64,000 nucleotides of DNA from Cladobotryum mycophilum (taxonomy: Eukaryota; Ascomycota; Sordariomycetes; Hypocreales; Hypocreaceae), in the NCBI GenBank assembly GCA_036429605.1, contig JAVFKD010000004.1:1798001-1862000 (forward strand). The letters are read 5' to 3'. The stretch's first letter is position 1; each line of letters opens with the position of its first letter. The notes under the pieces were generated by a model that worked only from the letters and a program-made list of their open reading frames with translations, did no database searches and was not told where the DNA came from. The translations under genes and the position numbers were made by a program. Shown here in pieces: positions 33,508 through 43,178 of the stretch.

Positions 33508-35908
33508 TGGCGGCGTTCCGAAGTGAATGCGAGGTCGCCGGGTGAATGTTCGGTGAGCGTTCGGTGAGTGTTCGTTATGGGCGAGGGAAGCGAAAGAAGA
33601 TGGGCGGTTACTTGTTTAAAAAGCTGGCAGACTGCTCTCTTGGTCCTCACCCCAACTATATCCAATTTCCTCTTATATCCATCAAGCACAGGTCTATTCA
33701 TGGATGCGGACTTCTATGTAGTTATCTAGTAAGGTCCAAGACGAAGAGCGCCAGAGCTCCATTGCGACTTGCATGCAGTAGACTAGGAAATGGTTGGCAA
33801 TGCCCTCTTACCCTTGTCCAAAAAACACCTAATCCCCAAGAAAACATGAAACAGGATCGGGAAGAGCTCCGAATACCCAAAAAATGAAGCCATGTCCCAA
33901 TTAATATCCCAGTATACCATTATTCCACGGCAAACTCGAACGTTCGGTGTAGGATCACTCTCGCGAAGGCCCACTGAAGGAAGCGAGAGGAAAGGCAACA
34001 TTGAAATGGTAGTCAGTGATCATGAGTCCAGATTCATGTTAGGTGATGAAGTAGCACCAAGAAAGCATTCAAAAGTGGAAAGAAGACGGCTGTTCTTTCA
34101 CGATTTTCGATGTATCAGTCTTGTTTATCAAATACCAAGTATGTATCGAAGCTTCAGCCTCTGGCAAGGCTTTCTCAAAAGATCTAGCTTAGCGAGCTTC
34201 CAGACTCCATCTTCCTCCATTCAGACCCAATCGATGGTACAAGACCATGTTTACTTACCCAATTAAGCTATAATAATTTGAGTTGCTACCTGATTGCCTT
34301 ATAATATCTTCTGGGTAATGGGCGTATTATTTCGAAGCCACCGTCCGGATCAAGAAGTCGATGTCATCTATGCCAGCTCTAGCTATCCAACGAAGTATAC
34401 CCGCCTCGCGCAAGGTATCACAGCGGGATGGGATAGAGGAGAGCCACTGAAAGTGGCCCACCATCCGGATGCTTGTCCAAAGTTACGTACATATTACCCA
34501 AACACTCTTGCTATTCTTTGGACTTATCCTCTGAACGATATGGGATTATCTGTCCCATGGGTTATTCATTTTCATGCAATCATTTGAGTATCGAGCATGT
34601 ACTTGTATTCCCCGTCAGTGCTGTCACATCACTGCATTTATTCATTTTGCGATTTAGCGGGATGATAACCCGAATTACCGAAGTCATAGCGTCCGCGTGC
34701 GACACACGTCCAACTTTCAGTTCGCGGCTCGTTGCCGTAGTGCCGGCAAATAGATAATTGGTGATCGATACCTACCTAGGCTCGGGCACTACACCAAAGC
34801 GAAACGCATGTCATCTTAACTGAGACGGTGGCAGGTGGGAATAAAGCGGGTGGATGTGTCCCTGGCAAGCTGAAACCGCATCCGCCTTGCTGTGAACTCG
34901 AACCAAAGCCCATACTTGGCCTTCACCGAATCCAAGGCAAATACAAATTCAGCCCAGGCGACAATTCAATTCTGGGCAAATTCATGGGGTAAATTTGGGG
35001 ATATGTCCACGTTTTCTACATATACGAGACCCTCGTTTTCCAAGAATCCACATACCCCAAGGCCGTTGCAGGTTTTGCAGACATTGCACGAATGATTAGA
35101 GGGAGGGTGGCTGCGGTGGAATCTATGGCCCTGGGTGTTGTGTGGCTCATCTCTGTGATTCAATTCTAGAAAATGTCCGATACCCAAGATTCTGCTACTA
35201 GCTGGGGCTTTTGGGCCAGTCACAGTTACGCCCCCTCCCCCCCTCTCTCCCCTTCAACACACACGCTCACGCGTCCATTAACTTATGGACATGGATAAAT
35301 CTCCAGCTGGGAGACTGTGATTTCAGAGTAGGTAAATCGAATCATTGACGTTGGTCGGTGAAGCATGGAGTCCATTGCTCAGTGTCATAATGCGCCATCC
35401 TGGGAAAGAGAATAGGAATTTTATAATTAACGTATTTTAATTAAAAACAAGAAGAACTATATTATACAGTTTCTCATAAGAAAAACTACCGGTAGAGGGA
35501 TCAGTGTTCATTACCTTTCTTCGTAGCTCATTCTTTTGGTAAGTAACTACCTACCTATGTGAGATCACGTGGCTGGGTCGTGCTGTGACGAGTTGAGTCG
35601 TCGGGTGACGCGACTACGCCCTCATAACTTCAATTATGACCAAAGCAACCTAGAATCATCCTATTGACCATTCTTCCTAAATGGGTAGCCAGAATATCTC
35701 TTACTTCTTCACCTCTGTCCCTCTTCTATATCACTGCCTCCCCTTTGCATGTTAACGGGCCCGCTATTTGTCCTGAGGAAGACTACTCGCCAGGTCGTTG
35801 CTCTCCAGGCTATGCCAAAGCACCCTCTTAGATACCTACGTCTTAACGAGTCAAATGATAGAGGTAGCTATGCCTATGGCCATTGTAATTGCGTTCGCAG
35901 CTCGCCAA
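33508..35908. other. Gene-free stretch
   Basis: A 2.4-kb intergenic region with no supported ORF. An AT-rich patch (about 35415-35470) precedes the 3' end of the TPR-CHAT gene. Confidence 0.5.
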
Positions 35909-38900
35909 CTAACAAAAGCCCAAATGTATGTAGGATATCCAGGAATATGAGTGGTTGAGCCTCTTTGCTGGGGTCTCTGCTGAGCTCATGTCTCTCTTTA
36001 GAATGAGTCCTCTGCTTGCGTCTTCCGTTCTAGTACCTCTCATGTCACGCAATGATAGATGCAGTGCCATGGAGATAGAGCTGTTCGCTAAGCTTGAACT
36101 GATGACGTGCTCATATAGCTTGTGAGCGACCATAGCGGAATCGCTATCTCCAACTTTCCATAGCGCCGCGATGACATTCTGGAACCCGGCCGCGAGGAAC
36201 GATGCCGCCAGGTGAATGCCTTCATCTACGAGACCGTCTACCATCGTGCTACCCGTTAGACATGCCGAGAGATAGGCGAGCAACGGGGGATTGAGGCTGA
36301 AGTTGAGGTCGACCAGATCTCCCACTGTGACATGGCCGTCGGCGACCGCGATGGCACTCTTCATCGGGTCGGTCAGGTCGGATTTACCGTGGCCGGAAAA
36401 ATGGAAGACATCACAGCGCTGAAGCTCCCCGATCAGATAGGAGCTCGATGGCGTATCGACCTCATTGATGCAGACATGCGGTTGAAGCTGTCTGCCTATG
36501 GCCTTTGCCTCTTCGCGGGCATGGGGCAAACGTGGCATTTTGGGTGTGCTGGCCATGCTGGCGATGAGAGCGCGTCGGCGGTTCATAGCCGTCCGCCTTG
36601 ACAGTCTGCCCTCGCTTTCAGCGGCGAACTGCAGGAACTTGATGGACGGACTATAGGAGGAGACGACTCGGTCCAGAGCCGTTCTTTTCGAGTTATCATT
36701 ATGATATCCAGCCGCGTGGAGCGGCAGCTGAGACAGCGGCCCGGTTGGGACCCAACAGACACGGGGCCATTGACCATCCTCCGACGGGGATTCAACCATA
36801 CCAAGGTGCTCCAAGATTGGGCCCACCACAGTATCCCACAACCATTCGAGTTCGTTGTGAATATCAAACGGAACAGGTCTCAAGGTCATCTTCTTTGCGA
36901 ACCGGGCTACCATCTGTCGGAATGACGTGTTGTTCTCCTCTAATCCTGGCAAGGCAAGGGAAGTCACACTTTCTTCCCGCACTAGAAAGGCGTGCGATTG
37001 GACCGAAACGTTGATGACGACGACTGCGCTGGTTAACTTACCGGCCAGCAAGCTGCGAGGGTCTACGTAGCGGAAGAAGTCTTTGGTTTGGTTATCTTTC
37101 CTTATATCAGAGATGAGGGAGACGAGGTCACTCTCAGCACGGCGTCGCTGGGACAAGCTGATGCCACTTTCTGTCGTCTGTAGAGTATGTCCCGGCTGTG
37201 GCCGATCGCTGTCTAGGATATGATAAAGATCCTCCACCTTTTCAGCTAGGTCGCTTCGCACAGAGCGCAAGCGTTGGATGTCGATGCGCCGCTCGAAGCG
37301 GCCGCCTGAGATGAGACAGCGACCTTGCTCAAGGAGCTGCAAGGCATCGTAGGGGCTTCGCCCGGCTGCTAGAGCTGCGGCAGCGGCTTCCCTAGCAAGC
37401 CCGGGGAACTGCAACAAGACGTGCTGTTGGTCGGTTTGGTCCAGGCTTCCAGAGACGAGTGAGGGAAGATGCTTGACTGCTGCGGCAGTGGCCTCGTATA
37501 CCTTGTCCCAGTTGCTCTCCGTGGACGCGATCTGACCGAGAGATATGGCAATTAGTATACGGTCTGTAAGTAGACTCTTGTCTGCCGTCATCATCTGTTC
37601 AAGCACCTCCTTCGAGCGCGCCCGATCACCGTATATTTTCTCGCTCCGTCCCCTGCTGTTTCGGTACCTGGCCTCCCGTGTAGCAACAAGCGTGATGGCT
37701 ACTTTGGATCTCTCTGGGTGATCTGGGGTTGCTTGCATTATCTTGAACGCAGCCTCAGCAAGTTCTATTGCCTCTCCGATAACTTCTTCCTCTGCCGTTG
37801 ACGGGACCGATCCCTCAGCAGTTTCGAGCTCTACGGATGCCTTTAGCCAGACGGAAAGATTAACAAGTGCCTGGAAGTTGTCGTCCTGCATCTCTAGAGA
37901 TCTCCGGCCGCAATTAATCGCTGCCTCTAGATCCGCGACATGCTTTCCGCACTGCCTCCACCGAGTCCCGTAAAATGTTGCCAAGTTAGAGTAGGCCACA
38001 GCCTTCCGGTCCTTTCGAAAGGTACTTCTAACCGACTCTTCACCACACTGAATGGCCATGTCAAGATCGGATTCGCGACCAAATCGCTCAAATGCCGTCA
38101 AAAGTGTCAATGCTTTGTCTTGCAGGACCGTACAATATTCTACGCTGTCCATTGGCATCGCTTCAGTAGCCTCGTTGACAAACGATAAGGCCTGTTCTAG
38201 GTCCTTAAGAGCCCCAGTGGCGCGATATCTGGTTCTGGAGGCGTGGGACAATGTGCTGAGTAGCAGAGCTCTATTGATCCAGTTCTGTGCCTTGCGGGCT
38301 TGCGGAAGCACGTTTTCGACCGTCTCCGTGGCTCTGCGGAGATCATCAGGGTTTCCATCTAGCTCATATCGCTCGAGGAGTCTGTTGCATAGGTTGTTGA
38401 CGTACTGGATATGCATCGGATGGCCAGTCGACGTCTTCACAAGCTCTTGCATGAGCCTCATAGATTCGTCCAGGCTCTCTCTATTGCGAATGCGCTGAAA
38501 GTACCACAGGAGACGAACGCTGTAGCAGTTGACCATGTTGTTCCAATTTTCCTGATCTTTAACGGCCAGGGGGTGGTTCACCGCCCTCCTGTTATACTCC
38601 AAGGCCTCCTCAAGGTCCTCAATGTTGTTGGTCAGTTCAAACCACTTCCCAATTGAGTTTCCAAGATTACACTGCCTGGCCGGTTTCTTGGGGTCCCCGT
38701 CATCTGTTAATCGTTCTACCTCCCTCTTGAGCTCGACCGACTGGGCGAGATATTTGCTATTATTAGTTGCATCGTACATGAGAGTTAGGCTAGTCGCCAG
38801 GTTCGTTTTCAAAGCCAGGTTGCGCCTAGGATCCTCCGGGTAGAGGGCAATCGTATCCCTACCCAACTGAATCGCCTCCTCGAGGCTTTCTACCTTGCCT

Positions 38901-39298
38901 TCAGCTTGATAGCTCGTTCTGAGCAAAACAGACAGCCCGTTTATTATAGAAGACCTGTGGGGATCCTGACTTCCCACGGTTTGTACCGCTTCTCTCCCCA
39001 AGATCACTGCATTGCTCAGGTCGAGCGGATCCTGGTGCCTGCGATAGCGTTCCAATAAGCGTCGTGATAGTGAGTCCATGATCTTGTGCCGCATTGGATG
39101 GTTTTTGGAGGCCCGTCTGTACGCCTCTTCACAGTACGAGACCGCAGATTGTAGGTATTTCTCCTCACCGGTCTGTTGGTACCTCCTGCTGCTCAGCTGC
39201 CCTTGCTCCGCGAGTGCCAAGGCGTACTCATCCGGCTCTTCATATCGCAACTCTAGAGGTTGCTCTGGGGCTTGGCCATCTGAAGACTTGGAGTTCAT
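35909..39298 (-). CDS. TPR-CHAT protein (caspase-HetF-associated protease domain)
   Basis: An intact, intronless ORF of 1129 aa. Residues about 20-650 are an array of tetratricopeptide-like helical hairpins with the recurrent pattern DLEEAI..GR.A.......R....NL...L..RY..TG, which fungal TPR-CHAT proteins use as sensor or oligomerisation scaffold. The CHAT peptidase domain fills about 830-1125. The catalytic dyad is present: His970 in FHFSGHGKSD and Cys1013 in YLSACLTGS, followed by the family phrases LAASFLAAGFQNVIAALW and SDSAMVAHKLYEH. CHAT domains belong to the caspase/separase clan of cysteine proteases; bacterial TPR-CHAT proteins are target-activated proteases. Its gene diverges from a caspase-like gene with 662 bp between the start codons, and a candidate gasdermin-like gene lies just beyond. 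The natural substrate is unknown; proteolytic signalling in cell death or non-self response is the working inference. Confidence 0.9.
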   Translation of the reverse strand: MNSKSSDGQAPEQPLELRYEEPDEYALALAEQGQLSSRRYQQTGEEKYLQSAVSYCEEAYRRASKNHPMRHKIMDSLSRRLLERYRRHQDPLDLSNAVILGREAVQTVGSQDPHRSSIINGLSVLLRTSYQAEGKVESLEEAIQLGRDTIALYPEDPRRNLALKTNLATSLTLMYDATNNSKYLAQSVELKREVERLTDDGDPKKPARQCNLGNSIGKWFELTNNIEDLEEALEYNRRAVNHPLAVKDQENWNNMVNCYSVRLLWYFQRIRNRESLDESMRLMQELVKTSTGHPMHIQYVNNLCNRLLERYELDGNPDDLRRATETVENVLPQARKAQNWINRALLLSTLSHASRTRYRATGALKDLEQALSFVNEATEAMPMDSVEYCTVLQDKALTLLTAFERFGRESDLDMAIQCGEESVRSTFRKDRKAVAYSNLATFYGTRWRQCGKHVADLEAAINCGRRSLEMQDDNFQALVNLSVWLKASVELETAEGSVPSTAEEEVIGEAIELAEAAFKIMQATPDHPERSKVAITLVATREARYRNSRGRSEKIYGDRARSKEVLEQMMTADKSLLTDRILIAISLGQIASTESNWDKVYEATAAAVKHLPSLVSGSLDQTDQQHVLLQFPGLAREAAAAALAAGRSPYDALQLLEQGRCLISGGRFERRIDIQRLRSVRSDLAEKVEDLYHILDSDRPQPGHTLQTTESGISLSQRRRAESDLVSLISDIRKDNQTKDFFRYVDPRSLLAGKLTSAVVVINVSVQSHAFLVREESVTSLALPGLEENNTSFRQMVARFAKKMTLRPVPFDIHNELEWLWDTVVGPILEHLGMVESPSEDGQWPRVCWVPTGPLSQLPLHAAGYHNDNSKRTALDRVVSSYSPSIKFLQFAAESEGRLSRRTAMNRRRALIASMASTPKMPRLPHAREEAKAIGRQLQPHVCINEVDTPSSSYLIGELQRCDVFHFSGHGKSDLTDPMKSAIAVADGHVTVGDLVDLNFSLNPPLLAYLSACLTGSTMVDGLVDEGIHLAASFLAAGFQNVIAALWKVGDSDSAMVAHKLYEHVISSSLANSSISMALHLSLRDMRGTRTEDASRGLILKRDMSSAETPAKRLNHSYSWISYIHLGFC

Positions 39299-39960
39299 TT
39301 CGGCTGTTGGTATTTATTCGAGAGGATATGTAATCAACAGCGGATCAACAGCGAAGCACAGAAAACGGCGTTTTGAGTAGGTGGGAAGGCCGTATGCCGT
39401 GAGGATCAAGGAAATCGGAAGAGACCTCCCGGGCACAGCGTCTAGAGAGTTAATGAGGGAGAGTGATCTGCCTCTGAGGCAATGGGGAATGTTTCTGAGC
39501 CCAGGGGGCAGAGGTCGAGGTCGAGTCTGGGGTTTGGAGGGCTGCCCGACCATGCTTTTTAATAACTTCCCCACCCCTCCATCAGCGTTGCTGGCATTTG
39601 TGCAACCCTCTCGAACCCACGATTATCATGTACACCGTATATCATTGGCCAACTTCAGTATTAGCAAAGGGCCTCGCATGTTTATTGCTGCCCAAAACCC
39701 CAGCAATCTTGTCTGCGAATCATGCACCTGGCATATGAAAGCTGGATTATTCAGGACACGCATCCCGCATCTCTGCCTAAATCACAACATTTCTACCTAC
39801 ACGGATACGAGGTTGCCAAATAATAATCGTATTGCATCCATTACCAATCAACCCTAACTCTCCTGTGTTGAAGTGCTATGAATAGATAAAAGATTCACAG
39901 CGCAAAACTCTCGGACTAACACTGGAATTCTCACTGACGCCACTGTCTCTATTGTTGGCA
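39299..39960. promoter_or_regulatory. Shared divergent promoter region of TPR-CHAT and caspase-like genes
   Basis: The 662 bp between the two ATGs must hold both promoters. A 158-aa plus-strand ORF (39381-39857) has no recognisable domain and is not called. An A/T-rich TATA-like stretch (TAGATAAAAG, about 39885) lies 75 bp before the caspase ATG. No specific operator was recognised. Confidence 0.5.
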
Positions 39961-42135
39961 ATGTCGTCTGATCCGCTGGTAGCCAGTCAGAAGCGCTTCT
40001 TTATCCTCATCGGCGTGGGTTACTACGCCCGGGGGAACGCGCTTCGCACCTATAACAATGAATCATGCAAGCTCCGAAGTCTCAAGGGAGCCGTACAGGA
40101 TGTGGAAAATGTTCACCGTCACATCCAAGAAGACCCTCAACTGCAAGGCTCAGCAGTTTTCAAGCTCACATCAACGAGGTCCAGGGAGGGTGGAAGGGAG
40201 ACGGTAGAGAGTAAGCACCAGCTACCTACACGCGACAACATCCTGTCCCTATTCGATAAAGTGGGAAAGTTAGTGAAGGAGGCCGGCTGTGGCATAGTTC
40301 ATGTGCATTTTTCTTGCCATGGTGTGCAAGTTACGACTGAGTATCCAAACCTCAAAAAGTCTGGCGGCATCGATGAAGCGATTGCACCGTTCGATGCGTG
40401 CACGACCGGGGAAACCATTCGGGATGTAGAGTTGAACATCCTCATCTGGAAGCTGACCAAAAACGGCGCTCACGTTTCGGTTGTCTTTGACTGCTGCCAT
40501 GCCGGTAGTGTCTCGAGGGGTGATTCGGACGAAAGCGACTCTGATGAATCAGAGCTGGATGAGGTCTCGGGCTGGGAGGCAGACAGGAACTCTGGCGGAC
40601 AAATTGGTAAAGAAGATGGCAATCAAACAGATGACCTCGCTCGCGACGAGGTTCGAAAGGACGTCTCTCTCGCACCCGGCGATGGGGAACTGGTCCAGGC
40701 ATTGGAAGATGCGTGGGCTAGTAATAAAAGGCCCTGGATGCTACCAATCAACTACGACCTGTTTGGTAGCTGCTGTGAAGACGAGAAATCGTATGAAACT
40801 GTCGAGAGAGACAGAGAAGGCAACACCATATATTGCGGGGTTTATACGCGCATGCTCCTCAAGGCACTTGAGGAAGCCCGCACCAACCCGGACGCGCCAG
40901 CACAAGGTCACATTCACGACAGAATCCTCGCGGCCTTCAAAAATGAAGAACGAGAAAACCAGACTCCAATATTCGTTGGGAACAGAAAGCGGCGTTGGTT
41001 GCGGACGACGGAGGGCGACGATATTCAGTCGCTGTCGGTTATCAGCGTCAAGCACAATGGGCTCATCCTATCTGAGGGACAGATCCAGGGCGTGACGAGG
41101 GGCTCGCTTTATGCCGTTGTTCCGTGGATCCAGGCTGATCTCTCGGGGGTTTCCACGAGCCCATTGGTCAAAATTATCGACGTCTCCCCAACACGGTCGC
41201 GCGCGAAATGGGCGGACGGGCCCTCCAGCGTCCAGCCGGGGTTCAAAGCAGTCCTCGTGAAGCACAAGCTTGAGAAGATGCGCATCCAGCTTAACCGTGC
41301 GCCAGGTCCCGAACCCAGGGCCGTAACGAGACAATACGAACTCTTTGACGCCCTCGTTCAGGAGGAAGCCGATGATTCCTCAGAAATGATGGAGATAGTC
41401 GAAGACGGAGCTTTCTACAACATCCGGGTAGGGAGGGACGAGAAGTTCCAGCTCGTAAGCAGTGACGGTACGCCAATTGCTCATTTCCCAGCGAGCTCCA
41501 ACCCAGACGTCTTCTACGAATACCTGTCCCGTCTGGTTAAATTTGAGACGCTCAGGAATCTCTTTAATCCCTTTCCATCAGAACGGATGCGCGACTGCTT
41601 AGATATTAGCATCAACGGCAAGGATGTCAAGAGTTTTTGTGTTTGGGATGGATCACCTGTCGAGAGCAAGGCTTGTCTAGACCTTGGTGTCGGAGACGCT
41701 TCCCTTGTGGTCCGCAACAGGAATAACAGCTCCATTTGCATTGCCATGTTCGTGTTCAGCCCATTTTGGGCGATAGACAGATGCTATCTGGGCCAGAACA
41801 ACGAGGACTACGAAATTATTGGTCCTAATCAAGAGAGAAAGACGATTGTTGAGGTAGTCCCTCTGCCAGACAAATGGGATCCATCCATTGATCATGTTGA
41901 TTACATCAAGTTATTCATATTCGACAAGTCCCTTTCTCTCACGTCTCTCAGATCTGTGGAGATGGACCCGCTAGACGATATGGCACTGGAGAGCGGCCGG
42001 GGTGAGGGCAATCTTGACGACATCTTGGAAGCATTTGGTATTGCGGACCGAGGCCATAGCCGCAAACAAGACACGATATCAGGTGCGTCTCCGTGGATTA
42101 CACTGACATTTCAACTACGCACCGTGCCTGTGTAG
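39961..42135 (+). CDS. Caspase-like (peptidase C14, metacaspase-type) protein with C-terminal beta-rich domain
   Basis: An intact, intronless ORF of 724 aa from MSSDPLVASQKRFFILIGVG (ATG 39961; a TTG lies upstream in frame). The p20-like domain spans about residues 12-320: FFILIGVGYY as first strand, LRSLKGAVQDVENVHRHI, catalytic His120 in VHFSCHGVQ, GIDEAIAPFDA, and catalytic Cys179 in VVFDCCHAGS (DxCHxG, the metacaspase form). An acidic insert (SDESDSDESELDEV) follows the catalytic Cys, where metacaspases often carry a processing loop. The rest (ISVKHNGLILSEGQIQGV ...; YIKLFIFDKSLSLTSLRSVE) is a beta-rich tail seen on many fungal caspase-like proteins. Its 3' end converges, 134 bp apart, on the candidate gasdermin-like gene. 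Both catalytic residues are present, so an active cysteine protease is likely; whether it prefers Asp, Arg or Lys cannot be read from the sequence. Confidence 0.9.
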   Translation: MSSDPLVASQKRFFILIGVGYYARGNALRTYNNESCKLRSLKGAVQDVENVHRHIQEDPQLQGSAVFKLTSTRSREGGRETVESKHQLPTRDNILSLFDKVGKLVKEAGCGIVHVHFSCHGVQVTTEYPNLKKSGGIDEAIAPFDACTTGETIRDVELNILIWKLTKNGAHVSVVFDCCHAGSVSRGDSDESDSDESELDEVSGWEADRNSGGQIGKEDGNQTDDLARDEVRKDVSLAPGDGELVQALEDAWASNKRPWMLPINYDLFGSCCEDEKSYETVERDREGNTIYCGVYTRMLLKALEEARTNPDAPAQGHIHDRILAAFKNEERENQTPIFVGNRKRRWLRTTEGDDIQSLSVISVKHNGLILSEGQIQGVTRGSLYAVVPWIQADLSGVSTSPLVKIIDVSPTRSRAKWADGPSSVQPGFKAVLVKHKLEKMRIQLNRAPGPEPRAVTRQYELFDALVQEEADDSSEMMEIVEDGAFYNIRVGRDEKFQLVSSDGTPIAHFPASSNPDVFYEYLSRLVKFETLRNLFNPFPSERMRDCLDISINGKDVKSFCVWDGSPVESKACLDLGVGDASLVVRNRNNSSICIAMFVFSPFWAIDRCYLGQNNEDYEIIGPNQERKTIVEVVPLPDKWDPSIDHVDYIKLFIFDKSLSLTSLRSVEMDPLDDMALESGRGEGNLDDILEAFGIADRGHSRKQDTISGASPWITLTFQLRTVPV

Positions 42136-42269
42136 GTCCTCAGGGGACTTGGGCTGCACGCGCAGCAGACATAGCAAAGCGATCAAAGGGGCATCAGTAG
42201 AGTAGCTATTTTGCAGTGAGAAGACCTTTTTTTACATCTACCCAATCTATTCCTAGTTGTTGAAAGCTC

Positions 42270-43178
42270 TCAGGAAATGTGCCATATTTCACCCCCGTCG
42301 TCCAGCCCAAAGCCCTCATGGTTGATCAAGTCGCCCAAGTCGTCGGGCTCAATATCCCCGCCAACCTGAGCTCTAAGGGTAACGAAATCCGCGTCTTCGT
42401 CTTCGTCTTCGTCTGTTTCATATCCAGGATCCTCTATGCCATCATCTCTAGAGCATTCGGCGTCGGATTCCTCTCCTCGGCTTCCAAGGTACGCCTTCCA
42501 CTCTGCACCCTCCTTTAGGGAAGGCGTTTTCTGAGAGGGTCTTCGGAACCACGAGAAGCCTACCTGTCGGTATTGTATGGCGAAGATGTTCTCTCCCGGG
42601 AACGAAAGAGTGTTGGTCGCGTGGTCCTCGTCGTGAGTCACTTCGAGCCCCAAGCTGATGACCCCACCCAGCATCGGCACGAAGTCCGGCAACATGATGC
42701 TCGGCCTCACGGTGGCTTTGTTCCCCTGACGTAGCGTGACGTGAGCGTTGGTGAGCGTCATCACACCCGTAACCATGAAGACCTTCCGCCGGTCGCGCCA
42801 CCGGCGTTCCAGCAGATCACGCACTGCGCCCAGCTGGCATGCCCTGTCAAAGTAGGGTGTCGAATTCGAGAGCTTCCGCGTCGTAACAAGCTGGGCATCT
42901 ATTTTGGCCACTGAGCTTTTCTCGATGGACAGGGTCGACCCCAGGACAGCCGTGAGGGCGAGCGACAGGCCCCAAGATTTGGCGATCGTCGCGTCGTGCT
43001 GGAATGCCTCTGCTTGGATCCCCGTGCTCACAAGCTGCGGTCCGTCCGGGCGCTCGCTCGACCGGAAGGTGTCTTCGTAATCGGCTTCCGGGTTCGATAT
43101 GTCCCCAACCAGTCTCCCGAGAGAGGCTGCCGACACGGGGAGGAGAGTTGTTGAAACCCACTTGGCTCCCGACTTCAT
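42270..43178 (-). CDS. Candidate gasdermin-like pore-forming protein with acidic C-terminal linker
   Basis: An intact, intronless ORF of 302 aa from a true ATG (MKSGAKWVSTTLLPVSAASL). Residues about 60-212 read as a mixed alpha/beta domain: SIEKSSVAKIDAQLVTTRKL, then RRKVFMVTGVMTLTNAHVTL and TNTLSFPGENIFAIQYRQVG. The last two pieces follow in order and spacing the animal gasdermin pattern of KVYVVTEV...T near mid-domain and a later T-(V/L)-x-(I/F)-P-x-G-x-x-x-A-(F/I) strand. A highly charged linker (236-264, about 16 Asp/Glu in 29) and a short C-terminal tail follow. Fungal gasdermins (HET-Q1, RCD-1) have similar length and a short C-terminal inhibitory part removed by a neighbouring protease. 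Here the neighbours are a caspase-like and a CHAT protease. The assignment is by eye; the alternative is an unrelated conserved hypothetical protein. Confidence 0.5.
   Translation of the reverse strand: MKSGAKWVSTTLLPVSAASLGRLVGDISNPEADYEDTFRSSERPDGPQLVSTGIQAEAFQHDATIAKSWGLSLALTAVLGSTLSIEKSSVAKIDAQLVTTRKLSNSTPYFDRACQLGAVRDLLERRWRDRRKVFMVTGVMTLTNAHVTLRQGNKATVRPSIMLPDFVPMLGGVISLGLEVTHDEDHATNTLSFPGENIFAIQYRQVGFSWFRRPSQKTPSLKEGAEWKAYLGSRGEESDAECSRDDGIEDPGYETDEDEDEDADFVTLRAQVGGDIEPDDLGDLINHEGFGLDDGGEIWHIS

Noticed and set aside
40270..41476. Long alternative-frame ORFs (up to 204 aa) inside the caspase-like gene
   Set aside because: They lie in shadow frames of a GC-biased coding region; the catalytic motifs are in the frame that was called.
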